Assembly (NCBI GenBank): GCA_046049675.1
Contig: JBJORA010000118.1
Location: forward strand, 10,048 to 74,047
Reading direction: 5' to 3'
Length of the DNA stretch: 64,000 nt
From: CAIXQW01 sp046049675
Lineage (GTDB): Bacteria; Bacteroidota; Bacteroidia; Chitinophagales; Chitinophagaceae
The stretch's first letter is position 1. Every line of letters starts with the position of its first letter. A model generated the notes under the pieces. The model made no database searches and was not told the origin of the DNA. It worked only from the letters and a program-made list of their open reading frames with translations. A program made the position numbers and the translations under genes. This document shows positions 27,414-41,300 of this stretch, piece by piece.

Positions 27414-28595
27414 CTACTTCTTTAGCTTAGCTAAAATGCCTTTGTCTACTGCATCTTTGTGCAATAAAATAGCAGTCGTCTTGTATTGGAAAAATGCTTT
27501 GCTTACATATAAGAATCCTTTGTAGTCGTTTTTATCGCCCCAACTGTTCTTTACAATGTAATACTCTTTGCCATTTTGATCTTTTGCAATACCTACAATA
27601 TGCATACCGTGATCGTCTGTCGTTGTGTAGTTATCATAAGCCTCTTGACGAGCTTCTTCAGTAATTACGCGCTCAGGTTTTGGGCCGTCAAACATTGCCT
27701 TTACTTCATCGGCATCCATATCTTCTATTTCTTTTTCTGGCACAATTGCTACACCGTTCTTCCAGCTAAAATATTTTTCGCTAACGTCAGTAGCCCACGC
27801 AACAGTATAGCCTTTACGAAGTGCATTATCTACCACAGATGTCAATTCTGTAAGCGGCAAATTATAAATACTTGCTAAGCTCCAATTGTCTGGCACCATC
27901 ATTACCGTATTAGTGTAGTATGGCACATAGGTGTAGTTTGTAAACTCTAAATAGTCATCAGGGTTAATACCAATGTACTCTTTTGCAAAGCTTTGTGGCG
28001 TATGCGTTTTGCCGCCATAAGTAAATGTTGCAGGTGGTGTGCCTAAGTAGGCATCCATGGCAGCTACAAAAGCTTTCTCCCAATTCTTAGTAAGCTTACC
28101 ATTAGGATTAGTCACAATACCCTTTAGCATACCTTCTAAGCCAGCCTGCATTTCGCCGAACTTATTATTCTTAGTGCCATAGTTTAAGCCACTATACTCT
28201 GTATAAGGCATTGCGCCATATTTCTTATACACTTGTACTACATCGTGTAGCTCTGCACCATCGCCCCAGCCAAGATTGCCATGCATACGTACATAGTTCT
28301 TAGCTCGCTCGATATAGGCACAACGTGCAGTGTAAATTTCACTAATGTCTACCATTGGTTTGCCCATGCGTACCAATTCGCTTTCTAAAAAGCTATTGCC
28401 GCTATAGCTCCAACAAGTGCCGCTACTACCTTGATTCTTTACAGGGCTATTGGCTAGATTAACCACGTCGGTAAACTTAAACTTTAGCTTAGCACTATCG
28501 CTTGCATTATTTTTCAAAGATGTTACAAGATTGTCTTGTGCGCTCGCTGTTGCCGCTACTGTAAGCGCAATGGCTATCATCAAACTCTTTTTCAT
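27414..28595 (-). CDS. Secreted C1B peptidase, bleomycin hydrolase/aminopeptidase C-like
   Basis: 393 residues with a signal peptide (MKKSLMIAIALTVAATASA, then Q). The papain-type triad is complete: Cys61 in KNQGSSGTCWSYSG, His329 in DDHGMHIVG and Asn350 in VKNSWGDKN. The spacing and the YTARCAYIERAKNYVRMHG block match the bleomycin hydrolase branch (C1B) and differ from the membrane-anchored C1 protease at 12102. The usual family members are cytosolic, whereas this one is exported, probably to the periplasm. It lacks a T9SS signal. TATTTTCG (28600-28607), one base from the -7 consensus, precedes the ATG. A strong terminator follows. Confidence 0.88.
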   Translation of the reverse strand: MKKSLMIAIALTVAATASAQDNLVTSLKNNASDSAKLKFKFTDVVNLANSPVKNQGSSGTCWSYSGNSFLESELVRMGKPMVDISEIYTARCAYIERAKNYVRMHGNLGWGDGAELHDVVQVYKKYGAMPYTEYSGLNYGTKNNKFGEMQAGLEGMLKGIVTNPNGKLTKNWEKAFVAAMDAYLGTPPATFTYGGKTHTPQSFAKEYIGINPDDYLEFTNYTYVPYYTNTVMMVPDNWSLASIYNLPLTELTSVVDNALRKGYTVAWATDVSEKYFSWKNGVAIVPEKEIEDMDADEVKAMFDGPKPERVITEEARQEAYDNYTTTDDHGMHIVGIAKDQNGKEYYIVKNSWGDKNDYKGFLYVSKAFFQYKTTAILLHKDAVDKGILAKLKK

Positions 28596-28689
28596 GGTAC
28601 GAAAATAAGTAAACTTACAACTGCACGAACATAATATCGGCTAATATCATCTTCGCTATGCTTTAGCCGAATTCAGTAGCCAATATATA

Positions 28690-29028
28690 CTACAACTTGG
28701 TATTGTTTTGATGCCTTTCGCTATCGCGAAGGGTCTTTTTGGCCATATTAGTTTGAAAAGCAGCTGTAAGATCAACGCCAGTTTGATTTGCTAGCGCTAT
28801 CAAAACCCACAATACATCTGCCATTTCATCTGCTAAATCCTTATCGGCATCTGTAGCTTTACTACTTTGTTCGCCATATTTGCGTACCACTACTCTGCTC
28901 AACTCTCCTACTTCTTCCATCAGAATGCCTAAGTTGGTTAATTCATTAAAGTAGCGTTTGCCAATTGTGGTTATCCATGTATGCACATCTGCCTGCATTT
29001 GCTGCATGCTTATCTCTGCGTTTGCCAT
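28690..29028 (-). CDS. MazG-like nucleotide pyrophosphohydrolase
   Basis: 112 residues, the size of single-domain MazG/all-alpha NTP pyrophosphatases. Metal-binding acidic residues are visible in MEEVGELSRVV (EExxE) and in DLADEMADVLWVL (ExxD). Such enzymes hydrolyse non-canonical or stress-related nucleoside triphosphates to monophosphates. A perfect TAnnTTTG element ends four bases before the ATG. The substrate cannot be judged from sequence. Confidence 0.88.
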   Translation of the reverse strand: MANAEISMQQMQADVHTWITTIGKRYFNELTNLGILMEEVGELSRVVVRKYGEQSSKATDADKDLADEMADVLWVLIALANQTGVDLTAAFQTNMAKKTLRDSERHQNNTKL

Positions 29029-29032
29029 TGAG

Positions 29033-29040
29033 CAAAGCTA
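29033..29040 (-). promoter_or_regulatory. Predicted -7 element (TAGCTTTG) for the MazG-like gene
   Basis: A perfect TAnnTTTG match only four bases from the ATG at 29028, implying a leaderless or nearly leaderless transcript. Confidence 0.5.
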
Positions 29041-29063
29041 CCAAAAACTACTTACAAGCTATG

Positions 29064-29320
29064 CTACGGCTGTTTCAATACCACAAGATTGTGTTGCATA
29101 ACACCGTTGCTAAATATCTGCACGTGGTAAACGCCTGTAGCAATGTGTTGCATTGGCACAATAATCTTATGCTGGCCAGGATCGCATTGTGCTCGTGTAA
29201 TATTAACCAATTTGCCAGCCGCATCTAAAAGTTTTACTTCGATGCCACTAGGCTGATTTACATAGATATCTACAAACGCATCCGTTACAACTGGGTTTGG
29301 CAACCACAAGTAGCTATCTG
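29064..29320 (-). other. T9SS type A sorting domain of the giant protein
   Basis: The last 85 or so residues: LPNPVV opening, the strand VKLLDAAGKLV, the strand HKIIVPMQHIATGVYHVQIF and a final short strand. This is the usual four-block pattern. The preceding stretch (KLKWETIGEYKNNYFVLERS) is the fibronectin-like spacer often found before such signals. Confidence 0.85.
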
Positions 29321-32300
29321 CTTTGTAACGGCTTAACTTCACGATATTACTGTAGCTTATACTATTGTCTTGTGCAACAATACGCAATCTATAATAGCTA
29401 TTACCAAATAAGTATTGAGGCTCATTGTAAGCATATTTGAGCAATTGTGAACTCGTACCATTTGGTGCTTGTGTATTAATAATTGCTCTGTCGTCGGTAA
29501 ACACAACACTATCTACACTGCGCTCTAAAACGAAATAGTTATTCTTGTACTCGCCAATAGTTTCCCACTTCAATTTGTCATAATCGCTTTCTACTTCTCC
29601 AAACAATTTTACATAGTCTATTGGTAAATTACTAACCGGAACAGGTTGATAATAGAAGTATACTGTTGCATTGGCACAAGCTGGAATTGTGTTATTATCG
29701 CACACTTCGTAGCTAATATTAAATGAGCCCGAGAAGCCAGGATCTGGCGTAAAGATATAATTACCTAAATCGTCAATCGCAAACAGCCCAATGCCTGGCA
29801 AACTAGCATTTTGCGGAGACACAGTCATTACATTTCCTTCTGGATCGGCATCATTAAGCAATACATTGCCCAAGGCAGGTGAATTGGCCGAGCCAGTTAC
29901 AAAGTCGTCGCTTGCGATAACCGTATTTACAAAGTCTGGACCGAGCACAGTAATTATCTGCATTGCCTTATCGCACTTTACTGGGCTAATACTTGTGCAA
30001 ACTTCATACACGATGGTATCTGTTCCAACAAAGCCGTTTTGTGGCAAATACGAAATTTCACCTGTACTAGCATTTATTGTTACGAACCCATATACTGGCG
30101 GAGTTTGAATGGTAATAGAAGCTGGATTTAGTGGATCAGCAGCATTCATACTAGTATCGTTTGCCAAGGTATTAATAACAACAGGTGTATTAAACAAGGT
30201 AACTGCAATATCGGTATTAATTACAGGTGCCTGAACAATTGTTGTGTCAACTACCGAAATCTTCAACTCTGCTTTGTTGCAAGCTCCGCTTTGATCACAT
30301 AGTGTTACGAGATAATAGTATACACCCGTTGTTGATGCAATAAATGAATAGGTACCATCAAGATTCATCGTTGGCACGTCTGTAGTTGGATTGCTAGCAT
30401 ACGAAGTATCTACCGCGTATGAAGAACTTGGCCACTGCAAATCATTCGTACTCACGTCTCCTACTACAAGTTGATTTACTAATACAACATTGATATCTGG
30501 CATTGGCAATGAATTCGCTAGTTCTATCACAACATAAGTGGTGTCACATAAACCATCGGCGCAATGGACGATGCAAGTATTACCTGGAAGTTCAAGTGTG
30601 CCGTTGCTGTTTGCATGCATGCAGCCAACTAGATCAATAGGTGTCGAAGTATAACCTGGACTCATACCACAAGTTGTAAATGTGCTATTAATTTGTAGTG
30701 GTACATCATTAAATATTGCACAGATGTTTACAGGACAAGTCAAACAACTTGGTGTTACAGTTAAGGTGTCTGGCGTTATTGGTTTATCAATTACCACAAT
30801 GGTCGTATCACATAAACCGCCAACACAAGCTACGATGCAAGTTGTTTGCGCAGTAGTTGTACCAGGTGTTAAGTTAAACGTGTAGCAACCACTTGGCGTT
30901 GGTCCAGTGCTATTAATATTTGGATTAATGCAACTTGCATAAGAAGCGCCAACTAAAGAACTAAGATCGTCTGCTACAACGCAAGCGGTTACACTACATG
31001 TTGGGCATGCCGGGGTTACAAAAATTGAGTCAGGCGTAATTGGCTTCAACACTACAACAACTGTTGTGTCGCATATACCATCTTTACAAGAAATAATACA
31101 AGTCGTACCAGAACTTGCGTCGCTAAGTGCGCTAAAGCTTAAACAGCCAAGGCTATCCATTACCGGTACGGTAAAACCTGCCGGTGCGCCACAGCTGCTA
31201 AATGTAACAGTGCTATCGTACGTTATATCGTCAAATATTGGACATGCTACTATTGGGCAACCAACACATGCTGGCTTAATAACTAGCGTATCAGGTGTGA
31301 TTGGCGGAGCAATAATAACGTATGTGGTATCGCATATTCCATAGTTACATGCTACGATGCAGCTAACGGTGTTCGGTACTTGCGTTGTAATTGGTTCAAA
31401 TACCACACAACCTACACTTGTTGGAGCAGAGACATTATAACCTACTGCACCGCATGTGAGGAATGATGTATTCGCATCTACTATTACATCATCAGCAACT
31501 ACACAAGCTATTACGTTACAGGTTGGGCATTGCGGAATAACAGTTACCGTATCAGGTGTAATTGGCGGAAGTACAATTACAATTGTAGTATCACATACAC
31601 CACTTGTGCATGCTACAATACAATTCGTAGTGCTAGCAGTATTTGTTGTTGCCGCTGCAATCCAACAGCCATTAGCGTCAATAGTTGTATTGCTATAGCC
31701 TACTGGTGTTGTACACATCGCATAAGTTGTAGTTGCGTCTATTACCATATCTGTGGTAATAGCACAAGCACTAAATGTACAGCCAATGCAAGTAGGTTGT
31801 ATTATAACCGTATCGGTACTTAATGGTGGTAGCACAATTACAATTGTCGTATCACACAATCCATTTTCACAAGCAACGATACAAGTTTGTCCGCCTTGAC
31901 CAGGCAATATTGCACTGATATCATAGCAGCCATTGCCCGTATTTTGAACTACAACATTGCCTTGTGAGCCACATGTGTAATAAGTTGAGCTACCTGTTAG
32001 TGTAATATCGTCAGCAACTACACAAACGTTTGTTACTGCACCTGGATTTGTAGGACCAACAATTATCGTATCTGGCGTAATTGGAGCATTTACAATTACG
32101 TAAGTCGTATCGCACATACCATTGTCGCATACCACTTGGCAAGTTAACTGCTGATTGCTAGCCAAACCATTGCCTGTATAGGTTACACAGCCATTAACAT
32201 CAGCTGGCGTTGCAGTGTAAAAAGGCACGACGCCACAATTGTAGAACTGAGCACTACCGCTATTTGGCACATCATTAAATATCTGGCATGCAACTACAGG

Positions 32301-35300
32301 GCAGGTAGGACAAGCTGGTGTAAGCACTACTGTGTCAGGCGTAATTGGCGGTGTAATTGTAACATAGATAGTATCGCAAACAGAGCCTAAACAACTTGTA
32401 AGGCAAATATTGCCGCCATTATATTCAGGTACCAAAGGAATGAAAATGAAGCAACCACTTGTATCTGGCCCAATTATTTGCCAATTGGCATTACTTGATC
32501 CGCAAACAGACACTGTTGGCAAGTTGCCATTAGTATCTGGTGTTTGTGCAATGCAAACAGGCCCTGCAATGCAAGAAGGGCATGGTGGCGTTATGGTAAT
32601 ACTATCAGTACATGATACAATTACCTCTTGCAAGCAAGTGTTACTATTGCCATTGATATCAACAACTGTCCAAGTGACCGTATTGATGCCGCTAACAAAG
32701 TTTGCGCTACCCCAGTTATTAGAGAAGCTTGCAACGCCACAATTATCCCAAACATTCGGACTTCCAAGTGCAATGCCACTAACGTAGCAAGCACTTGCAG
32801 TAGCTGAGAAGTTTAGATTTGGTGGGCACTGAATGCCTGGCGCGATATTGTCTTGGAAAGTAATGGTGATTGTATCATTTACACTACATGCATTAGCATC
32901 AGACGTAGTTATCGTGTGCGTACCTACAGGCAGCCATGCATAGCTGAGGCCAGTAATTGCACCGTCAAATGCTATTGTATATGGCGCTGTTCCGTTGCTA
33001 ACACTTGTTGTAACCAACGCACTATCTGTAGCACAAGGTGCAGTACCAGCATTGATACTCGTTACAATGGCGGTAGGTTCAGAAATTGTAACTACTGTAC
33101 TTTGCGTACATAAATTAACATCTGTTGCTACAATTGTATAAGTACCTGCAACAAAATAGCCTGCACCAATAGGCGCACCGTTCACTGTATAAGTAAAGCT
33201 ACCCACACCACCATTAGCAGTTGGGAAGATACTACCTAGTCCACCATTACATAATGCATCGTTTACTGTAGCATTAATCGTAATTGGATTTGGTTGTCCT
33301 AGCAATGCAACAGTAGAACCTATACAGCCATTTGCATCTGTTGCCACAATGGTATATGCACCTGCAAGAAGATTATTGAACGTATTACTACTTTGGAAAG
33401 GTGCACCATTCAATGAATACATGTAAGGTGCTGTACCACCTAAGCCTATCGCAACGATGCCGCCAAGTCCACCATTACATGCGACTGGCGTATAGAACGG
33501 TTTAATCGTTAGTGTATTTGTAATATTTAGTGTTACTGTTGAGGTGCCGGTACATCCGTTTGCATCACTTGCCAATACTGTATAAGTACCAACGCCGCTT
33601 GCTACAAATGTATCAAGGCTGCCGAGGATACCGCCGTTCAAACTATATTGGAAAGGCATAGTTCCACCACTGGCACCAGCTGCGATTTGTCCACCATTAC
33701 CATTACAAACAGCACCAAATTTTGTAGCCGTTGCCGTAACAGGCGCTGGCTGCGTTATGGTTAGTATTGTATCGTGCTGACATCCATAATCGTCTTGCAC
33801 CTGAAGGGTATAAACACCTGCTGATAAATTGTCAAAGCTTGTAACACCAAAGAAAGAACTAGAATCTAAAGCATAACTATATGGAGCGCTTCCACCTGTA
33901 GCATTTAGAAGCACATCAGTTACATCGCCGTAGCACGCTATACCTACAATGCTTGGTAGAATTTGTACAGGACTTGGTTGATTAACAGTAGCTGTTAGCT
34001 GCATTGTACACAAATTAGCGTCGCGCACTATTACAGTATACGTACCGGCCAACTGATTTAGAAACTGGTTACTTGTTTGCCAAGCACTGCCATTTAAACT
34101 GTATTCGTATGGCGGCACCCCACCGATGGCAGAAATGCTAAAGTTACTCGTGCCACCATAACAATTGATACTCGTTGGATTGAGCTGTGCAATAATATTA
34201 CTTGGCTGAGTTACACTTATGGATGTCGTTGCAACGCAATCATTAACGTCTTTCACATAAAGCGTATATGTGCCAGCTGTTACAGCAAAAGAATCATTTG
34301 TCTGGAACGTAACATTATCAATGCTATATTGGTAAGGCGGTGAACCACCATTACCAGCTCCAATTAAATTGCCAATTCCTGAATTACATAAGATATTCGT
34401 TTGAGAAGCCGATGCAGTTAACACTGAAGGTTGTAATAGCGAAAGCTGGAAGGTACTAACACATAAATTAGCATCTCGTATTGTTGCCGTGTATGTACCA
34501 GCCGTTGCCGTAAACACATTATTACTACTGAAGGCATAGCCAGTAAATGCATACTCATAAGGACCAACACCGCCACTAGCTAAAATAGTAATAGTACTAC
34601 TTTGTCCGTTACATAAAATGGTTGTAGTTGTATATTGCGGCGTAATTTCTGCTGGCTCTGCAATTGTAACGACCGAGCTAATTGTACAACCTTGCGCATC
34701 CAATGCCTGTATTGTGTAGGTGCCTCCTAGTGTACTAAACGAATTGGAGAAATTAGCAACACCACCATCTATACTATACTGGTAAGCTGGGCTGCCGCCA
34801 GATGCAGTAGCTGTTATCACGGTAGTGCCACCATAACAAAGTATTGGCGTATTACTAACGGACATCCCTAAAGCACTAGGCTGCGAAATTGTAACACTTA
34901 CAGTACCAGTACAAGCATTAGCGTCTTGCACAGTGAAAGTGTAATTGCCAGCAGGTTCAAAATAAATTGTTGAAGTGCCAAATGCACCACCATCAGAATA
35001 TTGATATGGCAATATACCGCCATTTGGCACTACTGTAACTGTTGCAACACCTCCTGCGCATGGCACTGGTGCAACGACCAAGCTTGCTGTTACTTGCGAT
35101 GGCTGTACTGCATTTACCAATAGTCCACTTGTACATCCGTTTGCATCCTGCACAATCACAGTATGTATACCACTGGTAACAACAAATGTAGAAGTAGCAG
35201 CGTACGCACCACCATTTAACGAATATGTATATCCACCAACGCCACCTGTTGCACTACTTGTAATAGTGCTTGTTCCTCCAAAACACAAAATATTAGTTGC

Positions 35301-38300
35301 ACTCACAGAAATTGCAACAGCATTTGGCTGAGTTACAACCACTGCAGAAGTAAATGTACAGCCATTGGCATCTTGTACCATTACTGTATAACTACCTGCA
35401 GTTGCAGGTACATTATTACTTGTTGTAGCTGGTGCTGTATTTGAGCTGTAGATATATGTTGGAACACCACCACTTGCACTTACTACAATATTAGTAGAAC
35501 CACCATTACACACAATGCTAGGCACAGAAGTAGTGGCAGTTAATGTAGCAGGCTGTGTAATTGTCAATACTGTTGTAACACTGCACAAATTATTGTCGCG
35601 AGCACTTAAAGTGTATGTACCTGTAGTAACCACAAAAGTATTAGTTGCCGCATAAGCTCCACCATTGATATTATAGTTATAGCTTGGAACACCTCCAGTT
35701 GCTGCAAGCGTAATCGTTGCATTACCACCATTACATAAAATTGCTGCATTAGTGGCAGTCATTTGCAATGTACTAGGTTGTGTAATATTAATTGTTGTAC
35801 TAGCAGAGCAATTATTAGCATCACTTACCCAAACAGTATATGTGCCTGCGGCAGTTGTAAATGTACTTGATAAACCAAACACAGGTGTTGCGCCAAGTGC
35901 ATATTGATATGGCGTGACACCACCGTTACCACTAGCTGTAATAGTTGTATTGTTGCCATTGCAAAGAATAGCCGTTGCGCTAGCAGAAGCAACTACTTGC
36001 GTAGGTTGTGTTAGTACTATTGTTGTACTCGCGCTGCAGCTATTAGCATCGCGCACCCAAATTGTGTAGGTGCCTGCACCTTGCGTAAATGTATTGCTAG
36101 CACCAAACACTGGCACTCCACCTATCGCATATTGGTATGCTGGTGTACCACCGTTTCCTAAAGCAGCTATAACACTTGTACCAACATTACACAAAATTGC
36201 TGGTGCAGAAGCTGAAGCAACTACTTGTGTTGGTTGTGTAATAGTGATTGTCGCACTACTAACGCATAAATTAGCGTCACGTACCCAAACTGTGTAAGTA
36301 CCTGCTGCCTGTGTAAATGTATTTCCTGCACCATAACTTGGCACTGCGCCAATTGCATAACTATAAGGAGATACGCCACCAGTGCCTGAAACAGTAATCG
36401 TACTATTTCCACCAGAACATAATATGGAAGTAGAAGCAGCGCTTGCAAGTACCGTTGCTGGTTGCGTTAACGCAATTGTTGTACTTGCACTGCAATTATT
36501 AGCATCGCGTACCCAAACAGTATACGTGCCAACGCCTTGAGAGAAAGTAGATGTAGCACTAAAGCTTGGCGTAGCGCCAATGCCATAATTGTATGGAGAA
36601 ACACCACCAGTGCCTGCAACACTTATTGTAGCAACACCGCCATTACATAATATATTAGTACTGCTTGCACTTGCTTGTACAATCGTTGGCTGAGTAATGG
36701 TTATAGATGTACTTACAGAACATAAGTTGGCGTCTCTTGTCCAAACAGTATATGTGCCCGCAGCTACAGACAGCGTATTACTATTTGTAAATGATGGCGT
36801 AATGCCTTGAGCGTATGTATACGAAGGCACACCACCACTTGCGCTAATCGTAATTGTAGAAAGACCACCATTACATGTTACAGCAGTAGCAGTTGCACCG
36901 ATAGCTACTTGTGTTGGCTCTGTAATTGTTATGACAGTTGTTGCTGTACAATTATTGGCATCGCGTACCCACAATGTATATGTGCCAGCAGGTTCAGAGA
37001 AGTTATTATTGTTAGCATAGAAAGGCGTTGTACCTACAGCATATTGATAATTTGGTGTGCCACCACTAGCGCCTAATGTAATACCAGATAAACCGCCGTG
37101 ACATGCGATACTACTTGCAGTTGATGTAATTAATAGAGCACTAGGTTGCGCTATAGAAAGGCTTGTACTTCTCGTACAACCATTTGCATCTTGTACAGTT
37201 ATATTGTATGAGCCTGCTGAAACAGTAAAGCTGCTAGCTGTGCTAAACGCACCACCATTCAAACTATATTGGTATGCTGTGACGCCGCCCGTAGCACTTG
37301 CACTAATTGTAGATTGCCCACCATTACAAGCTATACTTGTAGCACTTGCAGTAAGACCCAAGATTGTTGGCTGAGTGATTGATATCGTTGTGCTGATACT
37401 ACACAAATTAGCATCGCGCACCCATACAGTATAAGTGCCCGCTAAGGATGTAAAGGTATTGCTAGCCGAGAAGCTTGGCACAGCACCAAGTGCATATTGA
37501 TAACTTGGTACACCACCAGAACCGTTTACGGTAATTGTAGAAGAATTGCCATTACATAATATAGCGGTTGCTGATGCACTTATACCAACTGTACTTGGTT
37601 GTGTAATTGCATATACTGTGCTACTTGAGCAACTATTTGCATCGCTAGTCCACAATGTATAGGTGCCAGCTGACGCACTAAACGTATTGCCAGATGCAAA
37701 AATTGGCGTGGCTCCTATTGCATAAGTATATGCGGGCACACCACCACTTGCAGTAGCCGTAATAGTCACATTGCCGCCATTGCAAGTTAACGCAGGCGCA
37801 CTTGCTGTAACACTAACAACTGTCGGCTGAGTAATTGTAATTGTTGTTGTACGCGTACACTGATTTGCATCGCGAGCCCATACAGTATATGTACCAGCTG
37901 TTTGTGTAAATGTATTACCAGCGCCATAAGTAGGCACAGCACCAATGGCGTATTGATATGGTGAAACACCTCCACTAGCTGTGGCAGTAATTGTACTATT
38001 ACCACCATTACAAAGTATAGCTGTTGCACTTCTTGTTAGCGTAAGCAATGGTGGTTGTGTAATAGAAATTACAGTACTCGTACTACAATTTCCTCCATCT
38101 CTCACCCACAAAGTATAGGTACCAGAACTTAGGTTGTATGTATTATTATTGGCGAAAGTTGGCGTAGCACCAATGGCATATTGATACGAGCCAGTACCAC
38201 CGCCACCGCTTAGCACAACTGTGCTTGTATTACCATTACAAGTTATAGCACTTGTATTTACTGTTAGAGTTACAACGCTTGGTTGTGCGATAGTAACCGT

Positions 38301-41300
38301 GGCACTCTTGCTACATGAGTTGGCATCCTGTGCCCAAATTGTGTATGTACCTGCTGTAACTGGGAAAGTATTAGTGCTGCTAAAACTAGGCGTTGCACCA
38401 AAGCCATATTGATACCCAGGCGTACCTCCCGCAGCAAGTACAGTAATTGTAGTTGTACCGCCGTTACAGCTGATAGCTAAGTAACTAGATGAAATCAAAA
38501 CAGATGTAGGCTGTGTGATAGTTCTTGTACTGGACACCGCACAGCCGTTGGCATCTTTTACCCATAAGGTATATGTGCCAGCAGGTTCTACAAATGTATT
38601 TGTAGATGTATAGAACGGTGATGCGCCGCTACCAAATTGATATGGCGGTGTTCCGTTTGCGCCATTTACAGTGATAGTACTTAATCCACCAAAACAACTA
38701 ATTGATGTATTCGTTATTGTAGAGGTTACTGTTAATGGCTGCGTTACCACTACAACGCTACTCATTGTACAGCCACTTGCATCTGTAACGACAAGTGTAT
38801 ATGTATTGGCGTTAACTACAAAAGTATTTACTGTTCCAGGTGCACCACCGATAGAGTATGTATAACTAGGTGAGCCACCAGTGGCTGATGCAGTAATTGT
38901 TGTGCTACCACCAAAACAAGGTATAGCTGGCACAGTTGTAGAAATATTTATGGCAGTAGGTTGTGTAATGCTTAGTGTTGTAGAGTTTGTACAGTTATTT
39001 GCATCGCGTACAATAATAGTATAGGACCCTGCAGCAACCGTCCAAGAATTAATCGCTGAATATGGTAAGCCATTCAAACTGTATTGCAGCGCACCAGCGC
39101 CGCCAGTGCCAGTAGCTACAACATTGGTTGTAGCACCATTGCAAGTAATACTTGTGCCACTAGCAGTAACACTTAGTACAGGAGGTTGTGTTATTGACAG
39201 TGTTGTAGAACTTGTACAGTTCTCAACATCTTTAACGGTAAATGTATATGTACCTACCGACAAGTTGAATGTACTCGTTGTACTAAATGCACCAGCGTTT
39301 AATGCGTATTGATACAGTGGCGTACCACCGGTAGCACTAAGTACTACGTTAGACTGTTGACCATTACAAGCGATAGCACTTGCGGTTTGCGATAAAGTAA
39401 GTAGTGGCGGTTGCGTTAAAGTGATAACCGTGCTTGCAGAGCAATTAAAAGCATCTTGTGCTCTAACTGTATAAGTACCTGCTACTACTACAAAAGAATC
39501 GTAAATGGTAAACGTACCGGAATTTAAGGCGTATGTAAACGCACCTGTGCCACCTGTAGCAGTTGCATAAATCACAGCTGAGCCTCCATTGCACGCTATC
39601 GGTGTGGCCACTGCTGTAACAGTTGGTTGTGTCGGTGCTGTAAGTGCTACTACAGTTGAGTTTGTGCAATTGCTAGCATCATTTACCGTAATGGTATATG
39701 TAGCTGGTGCTAAACTATTGAAGTTACCAGTCGTGTTTGTTTGCGTTGGGCTTGTTAAAGTGTAAGAAATACCACCAGCAGCACTTGTTGCTGTAATACT
39801 AATTCCAGCAGTTGTATCATTCCAACATGTAAATGGTGCAATAACTAGACTTGTAATATTAGGGCTTGATGCATTTACAACTGTTGCAAGGGTTGTGCCT
39901 GTACAACCATTGGCATCGGTTGCGGTCATCACGTGCACACCAGCTGGCACAGAAGTAAATACCGTACTTGCTTGAGAAGCACCACTGCCCCTTTGATAGG
40001 TAAGTGCACCAGTACCACCACTTGCGGTAATCGCAATAGTGCCATCATTACCAGGCACACAAGTTGGTGGCGTGGTAGAGGTTACAGCAACTGTTATTGC
40101 AGGAGGTTGTGTAATTGTAATTGTTGTGCTTACGCTACAATTATTAGCGTCCTGTGCGTAAACAGTATAAACGCCGCCGCCAGTAACAGTATAAGTCGTT
40201 GCAGAAGTAAATGTTGGTGTAGCAGCTACATCATATAAATAAGGCGCTAAGCCACCTGTAGCTGATGCTGTTATTACGCTCGTACCACCATTACAAGTAA
40301 TTGGTGTATTAGTAGCTGAAGCAACAATTAGATTCGGTTGCCCTATTACAATTAAGCCAGTTTTTACGCAGTTATTGGCATCCTTGACATATATAGTGTA
40401 TGTGCCTGCAGTAAGTGTATAATTTGTTTGCGTTGTATAGTTTAATGGTGGAGGCCCAATTGCAAATTGATACGGCGCAACACCACCTGATGGTAGAATT
40501 GTAAGTATACTCGTACCACCATAACATAATATTGGTGTCAAATTGTTTTTAACTGTTAGGCCGCTTGGTTGCGTTACAACAACCACGGTACTTGCGCTAC
40601 AGCCATTGGCATCCATGCTCCAAACTGTATAAGTAGCAGCCGTGCCAGTAAATGTATTACTTGCACCAAATGTTGGCGTTGCACCGATAGCATAAGTATA
40701 CGGTGGCGTACCACCTGTACCAGTAACAGTAATTGTGGATGTTCCGCCACTGCACAGAATTGAAGTAGCAGTAGCAGTAGTAGTAACCGCCGCTGTTTGT
40801 GTAATAGAAATTGTTGTACTTACGCTACAGTTATTGGCATCGCGTACCCATACTGTGTACGTACCACTTGGTTGTGTAAATGTGTTACTTGCGCCAAAAG
40901 TAGGCACAGCGCCAATGCCATATTGATAGCCTGGCGTACCGCCACCGCCTGTAACAGTAATCGAACTATTGCCGCCGCTACAAATAATACTTGTGCCAGA
41001 AGCACTTATTGTAACTGCTGGAGGCTGTGTTAATGTTGTAATACTACTTACACTACAATTATTTGCATCTCTTACCCAAACAGTATATGTGCCTGCAGCT
41101 TGTGTAAATGTATTTGTTGTAGAAAAACTTGGTACAGCACCAATCGCATATTGATATGCACCAGTACCACCAGTACCATTTAAATCTATCAAACCATTAC
41201 TACCAAAACAAGAAGGCGGCGAAAGCGTTACAACCATACCAACTGCTGAAGGTTGTGCGATACTAATGACTGTGCTTTTACTGCACCCATTAGCATCGTT

